DNA from: an uncultured beta proteobacterium
GTDB taxonomy: Bacteria; Pseudomonadota; Gammaproteobacteria; Burkholderiales; Burkholderiaceae
Direction: 5' to 3'
DNA length: 6,015 bases
Assembly (NCBI GenBank): GCA_903930665.1
Contig: CAIYZI010000269.1
Coordinates: forward strand, 1 to 6,015
Part shown: positions 1 to 6,015 of the stretch, piece by piece
Layout of the letters: each line of letters opens with the position of its first letter
How positions within the stretch are numbered: position 1 is the stretch's first letter
Made by a program: the position numbers and the translations under genes
Notes under the pieces: model-generated
Database searches by the model: none
Told to the model about the DNA's origin: nothing
The model's input: the letters and a program-made list of their open reading frames with translations, nothing else

Positions 1-2
1 CA

Positions 3-167
3 GTTGTAGGCGGAGTAGTTGTAGCGTGTTATCTGATTTACGATCATTTCAATCAGAAACGCGCCATCAAATCGGTCGAGTCAGCCCCCAGAAAGGCTCA
101 CCTGCCTTATGCGTTTGCAATTTCTTTAGGCGCAATTTTTGCCTTCTTAAAACCTAACCTCCTATAA
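3..167 (+). CDS. cpaA: Prepilin peptidase CpaA/TadV, C-terminal fragment (5' end outside window)
   Basis: Open from the left edge in the frame starting at base 3, ending at TAA 165-167, with 54 codons visible. The residues read as a hydrophobic segment (VVGGVVVACYLIY), a short charged stretch rich in Lys and Arg, and then LPYAFAISLGAIFAFLKP before the stop. A 'PYA/G-A-I-A-G' helix at the extreme C terminus is typical of short A24-family prepilin peptidases of Tad loci, which cleave the leader of Flp pilin at the inner membrane. The catalytic aspartates (usual motifs GxxD and GxGD) would lie upstream of the window and cannot be checked. Its place directly before cpaB matches many Tad operons and supports the call. 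An unrelated small membrane protein cannot be excluded from this tail alone. Confidence 0.75.
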   Translation, partial: VVGGVVVACYLIYDHFNQKRAIKSVESAPRKAHLPYAFAISLGAIFAFLKPNLL

Positions 168-169
168 AT

Positions 170-916
170 ATGCAAAATAGACGGATTCTTCTTTCCCTCA
201 TCATCGCTTCTGCTATTGGTTTGGTGGCCTTATTTATAGCCTCCATCATGGTTAAGGAGGATGACACCTCTAAGACGGTTTTGGTTGTGGCATCTTCGGA
301 AAAAATCGCCATAGGCACACCGATTTCACAATCTCAACTAAAACTGATGAGGTTACCTAAAGGGTCCGCTCCCGTAGGCGTAAAGGATACGGTTGAAAGT
401 TTAATAGGTCGCGTACCTAAGGTAGAGATTGCCCCTGGGGAAATTATTTTGGAGAGCATGCTTTACTCCCCCAATTCTTCAGCGGGTCTGGCTTTTGCAA
501 TATCCCCTGGTAAGCGTGCCATATCGATGAATGTGAATGAAGTCACAGAAGTAGCTGGCTTCGTAAGTCCAGGAGCATATGTTGATGTCTTATTTAGCAG
601 CAAAGATGACGGCGGACGTTTTACCTCCAGAATTATCATGCAACGTATTTTGGTCTTAGCGGTGGCTCAAGATCGTGCGGGCTCTGATGAAGCCAAGCCA
701 AAGCTGGCTACTTCTGTCACCTTGGAGGTGACCCCGCAGCAGGCTGAAGTGCTTGATGCAGCGAGAATGGCAGGAAGCATATCTCTAGTTCTTCGCAATC
801 AAACAGAAGGCTCTGGCGTAGAGCAGTCAGATATGCAAACTCAAACGACTACTGAAAGTGGGGTTGAGGTGATTAGGGGAACATCTGTTCGAATGGAATC
901 TGGTTTGGGTAAATAA
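170..916 (+). CDS. cpaB: Flp pilus assembly protein CpaB/RcpC
   Basis: Periplasmic Tad pilus assembly protein of 248 residues, a normal to slightly short length for the family. The layout visible in the sequence is one N-terminal membrane segment (about residues 6-28, after the basic MQNRR), a SAF-like domain (about 36-98, with AIGTPIS and the 'APGEIILESML' turn), and the RcpC/CpaB domain (about 108-210), whose hallmark is PGKRAISMNVNEVTEVAGF followed by PGAYVDVLF. The tail after 211 is polar and probably disordered. RcpC is thought to act with the secretin RcpA at the outer membrane. The start is fixed by an in-frame TAA at 155-157: ATG 170 is the first candidate after it, and the next in-frame ATG (248) would delete the membrane anchor. 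The gene begins 2 nt after the peptidase stop and has no recognisable Shine-Dalgarno sequence, so it is probably translated by coupling to the gene before it. Confidence 0.95.
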   Translation: MQNRRILLSLIIASAIGLVALFIASIMVKEDDTSKTVLVVASSEKIAIGTPISQSQLKLMRLPKGSAPVGVKDTVESLIGRVPKVEIAPGEIILESMLYSPNSSAGLAFAISPGKRAISMNVNEVTEVAGFVSPGAYVDVLFSSKDDGGRFTSRIIMQRILVLAVAQDRAGSDEAKPKLATSVTLEVTPQQAEVLDAARMAGSISLVLRNQTEGSGVEQSDMQTQTTTESGVEVIRGTSVRMESGLGK

Positions 917-917
917 T

Positions 918-2252
918 ATGAATATCAAATTGCTTAAAAAATTCAGCGCTGTATTCACAAGCCTCTCATTTGCTTGGGTATTGCTCTCTCCCAATTTTCT
1001 GCTGGCGGCTGAGGCGGTCGCAACAAAAGACGTAGGCAGAACTTCAAGCGTACAAATATCCTTAGGTAAATCTAGGCTATATAAATATGCCAATCCTATT
1101 ACACGCATTTCTGTAGGCGATGCCTCTATTGCTGATGTGATGATTGTTAGCCCAACAGAGATTTATTTGCTTGGGAAGAAGGTGGGCTCTACAAATGTGT
1201 TTTTATGGCACTCCTCTGGCGGTGTATCGACACTTGATGTAGCAGTGGGCGCCGATGCAGGAGCTCTTCAAGATTTGCTGGCAAAACTCATTCCTGGTGA
1301 AAAGAACATACAAGCATCGTCTGCGGGTGAGTCTCTTGTACTTACTGGTCAGGTTTCAGATGCAATGAAGGTGCAGCAGGCTGTTTTAGTTGCCCAAGAG
1401 TTCACTGGCAAAAAAGTCCTCAATATGATGACTACGAATGATTTGCCTCAAGTTCTCATCGAAGTCAGAATTGCTGAAATGGATAAATCCGTTGCTGACG
1501 CATTGGGCGTTCAAGTGCAAGGAAGCAACTTTAGTTTCAATATGCTGAACTCTGCACCTCTGGGTTTTGCCGCCAGCGCTGCTGGCACCATAGGGTCTAC
1601 CAGTGCATGGCTGCAGGCTCAGATTAATAGTGGTTTGATTACGATTTTGGCTGAACCAAACATTATGGCCATTAGTGGCCAAGAGGGTGAATTCTTATCG
1701 GGAGGAATCGTATTTTTGCCAGTTCCTCAAACTAGCTCCACGGGTGGTGGTGCGGTGATTACCCTTCAACCTCAGAACTATGGTGTGGGCGTTAAATTTA
1801 CACCTACCGTTTTATCCGAAGGCCGTATTAATCTAAAGGTAAGTCCTCAGGTTTCCGAGGTAAATCCAACGGGTATTACAGTGTCAGCCAATGGATCGAC
1901 AACTGTGATGCCAGCAATTACCACTCGCCAAGCATCTACTACTGTTGAGCTTTATGACGGACAGAGTTTTGCGATCGGTGGCTTAATTTCCAATAACGTT
2001 GCTGAGATTGTGAGTGCATTCCCAGGTTTGGCGAATGTACCGGTTATCGGAGCATTATTTAGAAGCTCTTCTTTCAAGGCTGATCGTAGCGAGTTAATTA
2101 TTGTGATTACTCCGCATATCGTTAAACCCGTCGGTACTAAGATTGGCTTGCCTACAGATAAATACATTAAACCATCTGCAACAGAGTTTTTGGTAAATGG
2201 TCAACTAGAGGGTAGCAAACCACAGCCTACAGTTGAGGAGGGTACAAAATGA
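918..2252 (+). CDS. cpaC: Tad pilus outer-membrane secretin CpaC/RcpA
   Basis: Secretin that forms the outer-membrane ring through which the Flp pilus leaves the cell; 444 residues, on the compact side for the family. A signal peptide is clear: basic MNIKLLKK, a hydrophobic core to about residue 30, and candidate cleavage sites after LAA (29-31) or AEA (31-33). Next come the pilus/secretin N-terminal domain (about 42-110, QISLGKSRLYKYANPITRISVGD then EIYLLGKKVGSTNVFLW), a BON-like segment (about 112-166, with VLTGQVSD), the strand LPQVLIEVRIAEMDKSVADA, and the secretin core (about 235-403) with LAEPNIMAISGQEGEFLSGG, VGVKFTPTVL, FAIGGLISN, NVPVIGALFRS and ELIIVITPHIVKP. No lipobox is present, so it probably relies on a partner for targeting or stability, and the lipoprotein encoded next is a candidate. 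It starts 1 nt after the cpaB stop with only a weak GGGT (907-910) upstream. Confidence 0.96.
   Translation: MNIKLLKKFSAVFTSLSFAWVLLSPNFLLAAEAVATKDVGRTSSVQISLGKSRLYKYANPITRISVGDASIADVMIVSPTEIYLLGKKVGSTNVFLWHSSGGVSTLDVAVGADAGALQDLLAKLIPGEKNIQASSAGESLVLTGQVSDAMKVQQAVLVAQEFTGKKVLNMMTTNDLPQVLIEVRIAEMDKSVADALGVQVQGSNFSFNMLNSAPLGFAASAAGTIGSTSAWLQAQINSGLITILAEPNIMAISGQEGEFLSGGIVFLPVPQTSSTGGGAVITLQPQNYGVGVKFTPTVLSEGRINLKVSPQVSEVNPTGITVSANGSTTVMPAITTRQASTTVELYDGQSFAIGGLISNNVAEIVSAFPGLANVPVIGALFRSSSFKADRSELIIVITPHIVKPVGTKIGLPTDKYIKPSATEFLVNGQLEGSKPQPTVEEGTK
2235..2242 (+). promoter_or_regulatory. Strong Shine-Dalgarno site for the small lipoprotein gene
   Basis: GAGGAGGG ends 6 nt before the ATG at 2249 and lies inside the last codons of the secretin gene (it encodes part of VEEGTK). 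It is the best ribosome binding site in the window and decides the lipoprotein start. Its neighbours cpaB, cpaC and cpaE have weak sites or none. Confidence 0.8.
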
Positions 2253-2566
2253 ACAACCAAAATATGTTATTAAAACGAACCATTTACACAGCTTCTGTTT
2301 TATTGATGTCTAGCGGGTTGATAGCTTGTCAATCTAACTGGAATCCCGAGCCTGATTTCGGTAGCTCTGTAACAAGTGCTGTTAAAGCTCAAGAAGTAAA
2401 TCCGTCGGCTCCAGATGGAAACAAAAAGGTTACCAAAGGGTTAGATGGTCCTTCGGCAAAAGCAGGGATTGATAATTACCAAAAATCCTTTGAAGTTAAA
2501 GCGCCTACTAGTGGTGGAACTTATCCAACAGGGGCGACTATGGGAACTAGTGGGGTAGCGCACTGA
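2249..2566 (+). CDS. Small lipoprotein of the Tad operon (CpaD/RcpB position)
   Basis: Predicted lipoprotein of 105 residues. The N terminus has basic residues (K9, R10), a hydrophobic stretch (about 11-25) and a lipobox LIAC ending at Cys27. Residue +2 is Gln, not Asp, which under the usual Lol sorting rule points to the outer membrane. The mature part (about 78 residues) has no membrane segment. It holds a block I recall from small lipoproteins of betaproteobacterial Tad loci, GLDGPSAKAGIDNYQKSF (64-81), and ends in a Gly/Thr/Ser/Pro-rich tail (about 86-103). It overlaps the secretin gene by 4 nt (ATGA) and cpaE by 1 nt, so it is firmly part of the operon. In other Tad loci the position after the secretin is often held by CpaD/RcpB, a larger outer-membrane lipoprotein; this one is too short for a typical CpaD and similarity to it is not evident by eye. 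A secretin pilotin or stabiliser role is inference from position only. Confidence 0.85.
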   Translation: MNNQNMLLKRTIYTASVLLMSSGLIACQSNWNPEPDFGSSVTSAVKAQEVNPSAPDGNKKVTKGLDGPSAKAGIDNYQKSFEVKAPTSGGTYPTGATMGTSGVAH

Positions 2567-3735
2567 TGAAAATTACCGTTATTGCTAGCACCCCAGAATC
2601 TTTGGTGGGAATCAAAGAAGTTCTTGAAACAAACTCTCAGCAAGATCAATTTGTATTTTTGGACCGTCATGATGGAGAGCTTGATATCGAGCGAGTAGAT
2701 TTATTTTCCTCAAATGTATTAATTATTGATGCGGAACATGTTACGAAAGTAGACATCAGAACGATCACTTCATGTACTCGTGAACATGCAAATCCGGCAA
2801 TTATCTATGCCACAAATGACAGTCAAAACGGTCAATTAATCGAGTTGATGCGTGCTGGTGTAGCTGAGGTGATCAGTTTCCCAGTTGTACAAGCAGAACT
2901 TTTAGATGCATTAGAGCGTTTAAGATTGCGGCGTTACATAGCATCAACCTATCGTCCTCGCGGAAAGATACTTTCATTTATATCTGCTAAGGGAGGTGCG
3001 GGAGCGACTTTTGTGGCGGGCAACTTAGGCTACGCCTTAGCAAAGGACTGCAAACAAAAGGTTTTATTTATTGATTTGCATATGCAATTTGGCGATGCTG
3101 CATTCTATTTGGTTGAAAATGCTGGGGCAAGTACCCTTACTGATGTCATCAGCCAAACTGGTCTTGATTCAACAGTGATTGCATCTGCAACTACGCAAGT
3201 TTCTGAGAATTATTTTTTACTTCAGGCACCAGATAGTCCAGATAAGGCGGTTGGAATAAAACCTCAGCATATTGACAATCTTTTAACAGTTGCCATTCAA
3301 GATTATGACTATGTCATCGTAGATCTGCCTAGAGAGATCGAGGCGATTAGCATGAAAGTCTTAGATCGATCCGATAAGGTATTCATTGTTTTCCAACCAG
3401 TGATTTCATATATCCGTGCGGTAACTAAGGTATTGCATCTATTTAGCCTGCTCGGATATGAATCTCGCAAAATTGGTACCGTTCTAAATCGTATGGATAA
3501 AGCAGTAACGATCTCCCTTGATAAGATGGAAGAAGCACTCCAAAAGCCGATTGAATGGGTTTTCCCGAATGACTTCTTAAATGCTACAGAGTCGGTTAAT
3601 ACTGGTATCCCGATTGAAAAATTACAACCAAATATCCCTTTAAGTAATGCATTTGTTGCTATGGCGAGCAATATTGCTGAAATTGACGTTAAAGGGAATT
3701 CCGTTATTCCTTGGTTTAAAAAGCTGCTCTCATGA
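2566..3735 (+). CDS. cpaE: Pilus localisation protein CpaE/TadZ (receiver-like domain plus atypical MinD/ParA ATPase domain)
   Basis: Cytoplasmic protein of 389 residues, within the normal range for TadZ. Residues 1-125 look like a degenerate response-regulator receiver: Asp55 (VLIIDAE) sits where the phosphoacceptor would be, but the acidic pair expected after the first strand is absent (VIAST) and the conserved Lys after the fifth strand is replaced by Phe105 (VISFP). Residues 133-380 form a MinD/ParA-like domain with a deviant P-loop KGGAGAT (142-148), FIDLHMQFGD (168-177), and a Walker B-like strand YDYVIVDLP (247-255, Asp253). The P-loop keeps the signature Lys142 but has Ala147 where the invariant lysine normally sits, a variation known in TadZ proteins. 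In studied systems TadZ localises to the cell pole and helps place the pilus machine. ATG 2566 overlaps the lipoprotein stop by 1 nt (TGATG) with only a weak GGGG (2552-2555) upstream, suggesting termination-reinitiation. Confidence 0.94.
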   Translation: MKITVIASTPESLVGIKEVLETNSQQDQFVFLDRHDGELDIERVDLFSSNVLIIDAEHVTKVDIRTITSCTREHANPAIIYATNDSQNGQLIELMRAGVAEVISFPVVQAELLDALERLRLRRYIASTYRPRGKILSFISAKGGAGATFVAGNLGYALAKDCKQKVLFIDLHMQFGDAAFYLVENAGASTLTDVISQTGLDSTVIASATTQVSENYFLLQAPDSPDKAVGIKPQHIDNLLTVAIQDYDYVIVDLPREIEAISMKVLDRSDKVFIVFQPVISYIRAVTKVLHLFSLLGYESRKIGTVLNRMDKAVTISLDKMEEALQKPIEWVFPNDFLNATESVNTGIPIEKLQPNIPLSNAFVAMASNIAEIDVKGNSVIPWFKKLLS

Positions 3736-3739
3736 TTTT

Positions 3740-3744
3740 AGGAG
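3740..3744 (+). promoter_or_regulatory. Shine-Dalgarno site for cpaF
   Basis: AGGAG lies 8 nt before ATG 3753, inside the 17-nt spacer between cpaE and cpaF, the only real gap in the window. It supports this start and suggests that cpaF can be initiated independently of cpaE. Confidence 0.75.
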
Positions 3745-3752
3745 CTTGAGAT

Positions 3753-5111
3753 ATGTCATTACGCGAGCGCATTCAAAATGATCTCACTCGGGAACCTGGT
3801 TTCCCGAATGAAAAGACGGCAACTGATATAGCATTTAAGCAAGGCGCTGGTCTTCGAGCAACATTGCATGAGCGCCTATTAAAGACCATTGATCTATCCA
3901 TCGTAGATCACATGACTGATTTGGATTTAAAGATTTATCTGAAGACCTGCATTAAAAAGATCGTCGAACAAGATCAGATTGTTATTGGTGAGGATAACCT
4001 AGCTCAATTGGTCTATGAAATACAAAATGAGATCATTGGACTTGGACCTATTGAACCCTTGATTTCAGATCCAACGATTTCTGATATTTTGGTTAATAAC
4101 TACAAGACTATCTTTGTTGAACGAAAAGGTCGTCTAGAGCGCACGAAGGTTCAATTTGATAACGATGCGCATTTATTAAAAGTAATTGAGAAAATTGTCG
4201 AGAGAGTAGGGCGTCGTATTGATGAGTCAAGTCCAATGGTTGACGCTCGATTACCAGATGGTTCACGTGTAAATGCCATCATTCCACCTCTAGCATTAGA
4301 TGGTCCAGCATTATCCATTCGTCGATTTTCAGAAGTTCCACTCACCGTATCAAATCTTATTGAGTATGGTTCGATGACCAGTGATATGGCCCTCATTATT
4401 GGTGCTTTAGTAAAAGTAAAAACCAATATGTTGATCTCGGGCGGCACAGGTAGCGGCAAAACGACCTTATTGAATGTGATGTCAGGGTTTATTCCTGATA
4501 ACGAACGGATTATTACCATCGAGGATGCTGCTGAGTTGAGGCTGCAGCAGCCTCACGTGGTCCGTTTGGAAACACGCCCACCAAATATTGAAGGTAAGGG
4601 CGAAGTTAGTCAGAGAGCGTTGGTCAAAAACACCTTACGGATGCGACCCGATCGTATTATTGTCGGTGAGGTGAGGGGTGTTGAGGTCATCGACATGCTT
4701 CAAGCGATGAATACAGGTCACGAAGGTTCTTTGACCACTATTCACGCCAACACCGCAAGAGATGCCTTAACCCGACTTGAAAATATGGTCGGTTTAGCGG
4801 GTATTAGCGTTGCTCCTAAGGCACTACGTCAGCAAATCGTTTCAGGCATATCAGTCATTGTTCAGGTAGCCCGTTTAAGTGATGGCCGCAGAAAGGTCCT
4901 TAGCCTTCAGGAAATTACTGGCATGGAGGGTGACATCATCACTATGCAAGAAATATTTTGCTTTGATCAGACTGGCGTTGCACCTGATGGAACTGTGTTG
5001 GGCCATTTTAGGGCAACAGGTATCAGGCCAAAATTTGCCGATCGTTTGCAAGCTCGTGGCGCTCCCCTTGCGGATTACTTATTTGATCCCAATAGGATTA
5101 AGGATCGCTAG
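3753..5111 (+). CDS. cpaF: Tad pilus assembly ATPase CpaF/TadA (GspE/VirB11 superfamily)
   Basis: Cytoplasmic secretion ATPase of 452 residues that powers Flp pilus assembly, a usual length for betaproteobacterial members. The N-terminal half (about 40-215) carries the family's helical and PAS-like region with IIGLGPIEPLISDPTISDIL (95-114) and DARLPDGSRVNAIIPPLA. The ATPase core has every expected motif: Walker A GGTGSGKTT (230-238, Lys236), the Asp box ITIEDAAELRL (254-264), RLETRPPN (271-278), Walker B RIIVGEVRG (301-309, Glu306) and the His box GHEGSLTTIHAN (322-333). The C-terminal part (RQQIVSGISVIVQVARLSDG) is also typical. All catalytic residues are present, so it should be an active hexameric ATPase. 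It would act on the inner-membrane platform formed by TadB and TadC, and tadB begins at the very next base. A 9-bp inverted repeat lies within the gene at 4537-4555. Confidence 0.98.
   Translation: MSLRERIQNDLTREPGFPNEKTATDIAFKQGAGLRATLHERLLKTIDLSIVDHMTDLDLKIYLKTCIKKIVEQDQIVIGEDNLAQLVYEIQNEIIGLGPIEPLISDPTISDILVNNYKTIFVERKGRLERTKVQFDNDAHLLKVIEKIVERVGRRIDESSPMVDARLPDGSRVNAIIPPLALDGPALSIRRFSEVPLTVSNLIEYGSMTSDMALIIGALVKVKTNMLISGGTGSGKTTLLNVMSGFIPDNERIITIEDAAELRLQQPHVVRLETRPPNIEGKGEVSQRALVKNTLRMRPDRIIVGEVRGVEVIDMLQAMNTGHEGSLTTIHANTARDALTRLENMVGLAGISVAPKALRQQIVSGISVIVQVARLSDGRRKVLSLQEITGMEGDIITMQEIFCFDQTGVAPDGTVLGHFRATGIRPKFADRLQARGAPLADYLFDPNRIKDR
4537..4555. repeat. Perfect 9-bp inverted repeat inside cpaF
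   Basis: The arms TGAGGCTGC (4537-4545) and GCAGCCTCA (4547-4555) are exact reverse complements around one central A. As RNA it could fold into an 8-bp GC-rich stem with a CAG triloop. It lies in codons for ELRLQQPH, just after the Asp box. No T-run follows, so it is not an intrinsic terminator. The function, if any, is unknown and it may reflect codon choice alone. Confidence 0.6.
5100..5104 (+). promoter_or_regulatory. Shine-Dalgarno-like site for tadB
   Basis: AAGGA lies 7 nt before ATG 5112, within the last codons of cpaF. It supports a tadB start that directly abuts the cpaF stop (TAG 5109-5111). Confidence 0.6.
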
Positions 5112-6015
5112 ATGAGTTTGCGGTTCATCTTCTCGCTTTTTTCATTCACCATATTTTTTATGGGTATGGCATATGCCCTATATTCTTTTTGGAAAATGCG
5201 CTATGGAAGGATGAGGGCGCGCATTAATAAACGTCTAGCAGTGATCTCTGGCGCAGATTTAACGACCCCTCTTGAGCGAACTAATGTAGCGGTTCTCAGT
5301 AATAATGCACGCTTAAACGCGTTGCTATTGAAGGTGAGGGTGGCTCGCTATTTTCACGATTGCATACTGAAGCTTAACTGGTCGATGCGTTGTGATCAGT
5401 TTATCTTACTGTTAATTTTGTTGGTAGTTATACCGGCTTATATTTTGGAAAAGTTAGATGTCCCTTTTTTGCTAGTGATATCCATCTCTTTCATCATCGC
5501 GTTTCTTCCTATTATTGTTATGTGGATTAAGCTTGGGAAGCGTCAGGCAAAACTTGAGCAACAACTTCCCGAGATACTAGATTTCATCTCAAGAGCAATG
5601 CAGGCAGGTCATACATTTATTGGATCATTGCAACTCGCATCAAGCGAGGCTCAAGAGCCCATTGGGTCGGAGTTTCAGCGCGCGTTTCAGGAAATTAATT
5701 TTGGAAGATCGGTTCAGCATGCCATGGCTGATTTATCTACCCGTATTAACTGTGCTGAAATGCGTTATTTTGCCGTGGCGGTGTTTATCAACCAAGAAAT
5801 TGGTGGAAACTTATCTAGCCTAATTAAGGGTGTAGCTTCTTTAACCCGCGAGCGCTTGAAATCAAAAATGATATTGCACGCTTTGACATCAGAGGCTAGA
5901 GCGTCCGCATGGATTTTAAGTGCTCTGCCATTTGTTGTTGGATTAGCCATGGTCCTCATACGCCCAGAATTTGTGAGTGTTTTATGGAAAGAGCCTGCCG
6001 GAAGATCAATGGTGG
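5112..6015 (+). CDS. tadB: Tad pilus inner-membrane platform protein TadB (3' end outside window)
   Basis: Open from ATG 5112 to the right edge, with 301 residues visible and no stop. Family members are usually a little over 300 residues, so only a short C-terminal piece should be missing. The sequence shows an N-terminal membrane segment (about 4-25), a basic linker (KMRYGRMRARINKR), a hydrophobic pair (about 97-113 and 118-138), a cytoplasmic T2SSF/GspF-type domain starting at QLPEILDFISRAMQAGHTF (151-169), and a further membrane segment (about 265-285). FINQEIGGNLSSLIKGVA (225-242) is the conserved stretch of this domain family. TadB is thought to form the membrane platform with its paralogue TadC and to couple to the ATPase TadA. 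The start directly follows the cpaF stop with no gap, consistent with coupled translation of ATPase and platform. The call of TadB rather than TadC rests on order (first after tadA) and on the N-terminal layout. Confidence 0.93.
   Translation, partial: MSLRFIFSLFSFTIFFMGMAYALYSFWKMRYGRMRARINKRLAVISGADLTTPLERTNVAVLSNNARLNALLLKVRVARYFHDCILKLNWSMRCDQFILLLILLVVIPAYILEKLDVPFLLVISISFIIAFLPIIVMWIKLGKRQAKLEQQLPEILDFISRAMQAGHTFIGSLQLASSEAQEPIGSEFQRAFQEINFGRSVQHAMADLSTRINCAEMRYFAVAVFINQEIGGNLSSLIKGVASLTRERLKSKMILHALTSEARASAWILSALPFVVGLAMVLIRPEFVSVLWKEPAGRSMV

Noticed and set aside
827..1108. Minus-strand open frame of 93 codons across the cpaB/cpaC junction
   Set aside because: It lies antisense to the conserved ends of two recognised genes, has no ribosome binding site I can support and resembles no known protein.
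1572..1586. GCCAGC-GCT-GCTGGC hairpin inside cpaC
   Set aside because: The stem is only 6 bp, arises from Ala/Ser/Gly codons and has no T-run; it is expected by chance.
3309..3671. Minus-strand open frame of 120 codons inside cpaE
   Set aside because: It is antisense to the conserved MinD-like domain and has no independent support.
3736..3752. Possible promoter or terminator in the 17-nt cpaE/cpaF spacer
   Set aside because: It is too short for either, with no stem-loop or -10/-35 pair; its content is explained by the cpaF ribosome binding site.
3561..3810. Shared 12-mer TTTCCCGAATGA in cpaE (near 3561-3573) and cpaF (near 3800-3811)
   Set aside because: About one such 12-base match is expected by chance in a window of this size, and the two copies are read in unrelated contexts.
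4151..4519. Minus-strand open frame of 122 codons inside cpaF
   Set aside because: It is fully antisense to the conserved ATPase core; its length is explained by the constrained codons on the other strand.
4879..5115. Plus-strand open frame of 78 codons overlapping the end of cpaF in another frame
   Set aside because: The cpaF frame here encodes the conserved family C terminus, and the alternative protein has no recognisable features.

Overview
The window is an internal slice of a Flp/Tad (tight adherence) type IVc pilus operon. Every gene lies on the + strand and is packed end to end. In order they are: the C-terminal tail of a CpaA/TadV-type prepilin peptidase (3-167), the periplasmic assembly protein CpaB/RcpC (170-916), the outer-membrane secretin CpaC/RcpA (918-2252), a small lipoprotein (2249-2566), the atypical MinD/ParA-like protein CpaE/TadZ (2566-3735), the assembly ATPase CpaF/TadA (3753-5111), and an inner-membrane platform protein TadB that runs off the 3' edge (5112-6015). 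Both edges cut through genes. The Flp pilin presumably lies to the left, with TadC, TadD and the pseudopilins to the right; none of these is visible here.

Junctions are a 2-nt gap, a 1-nt gap, a 4-nt overlap (ATGA), a 1-nt overlap (TGATG), a 17-nt gap and a 0-nt gap. No non-coding stretch exceeds 17 nt. I see no internal promoter, terminator, tRNA, insertion sequence or CRISPR array. This fits one polycistronic message with translational coupling.

The genes would work as one machine. The peptidase matures Flp prepilins at the inner membrane. TadZ is thought to mark the assembly site at the pole, and CpaF/TadA hydrolyses ATP to drive pilin polymerisation on the TadB(/TadC) platform. CpaB/RcpC bridges the periplasm, the fibre leaves through the CpaC/RcpA secretin ring, and the small lipoprotein, in the slot where CpaD/RcpB often sits, probably helps at the outer membrane.

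Organism: base composition is moderate (mid-40s percent GC by eye). The order secretin, small lipoprotein, TadZ, TadA, TadB and the SGATF-like form of the TadZ P-loop (here AGATF) recall betaproteobacterial Tad loci. A low-GC Burkholderiales such as Polynucleobacter is my best guess, made from memory of family features and held loosely.

I did not find an undescribed system. The points most worth a second look are the small lipoprotein and its unusually strong ribosome binding site, the P-loop of TadZ without its catalytic lysine, the missing ribosome binding site at cpaB, and a perfect 9-bp inverted repeat inside cpaF.
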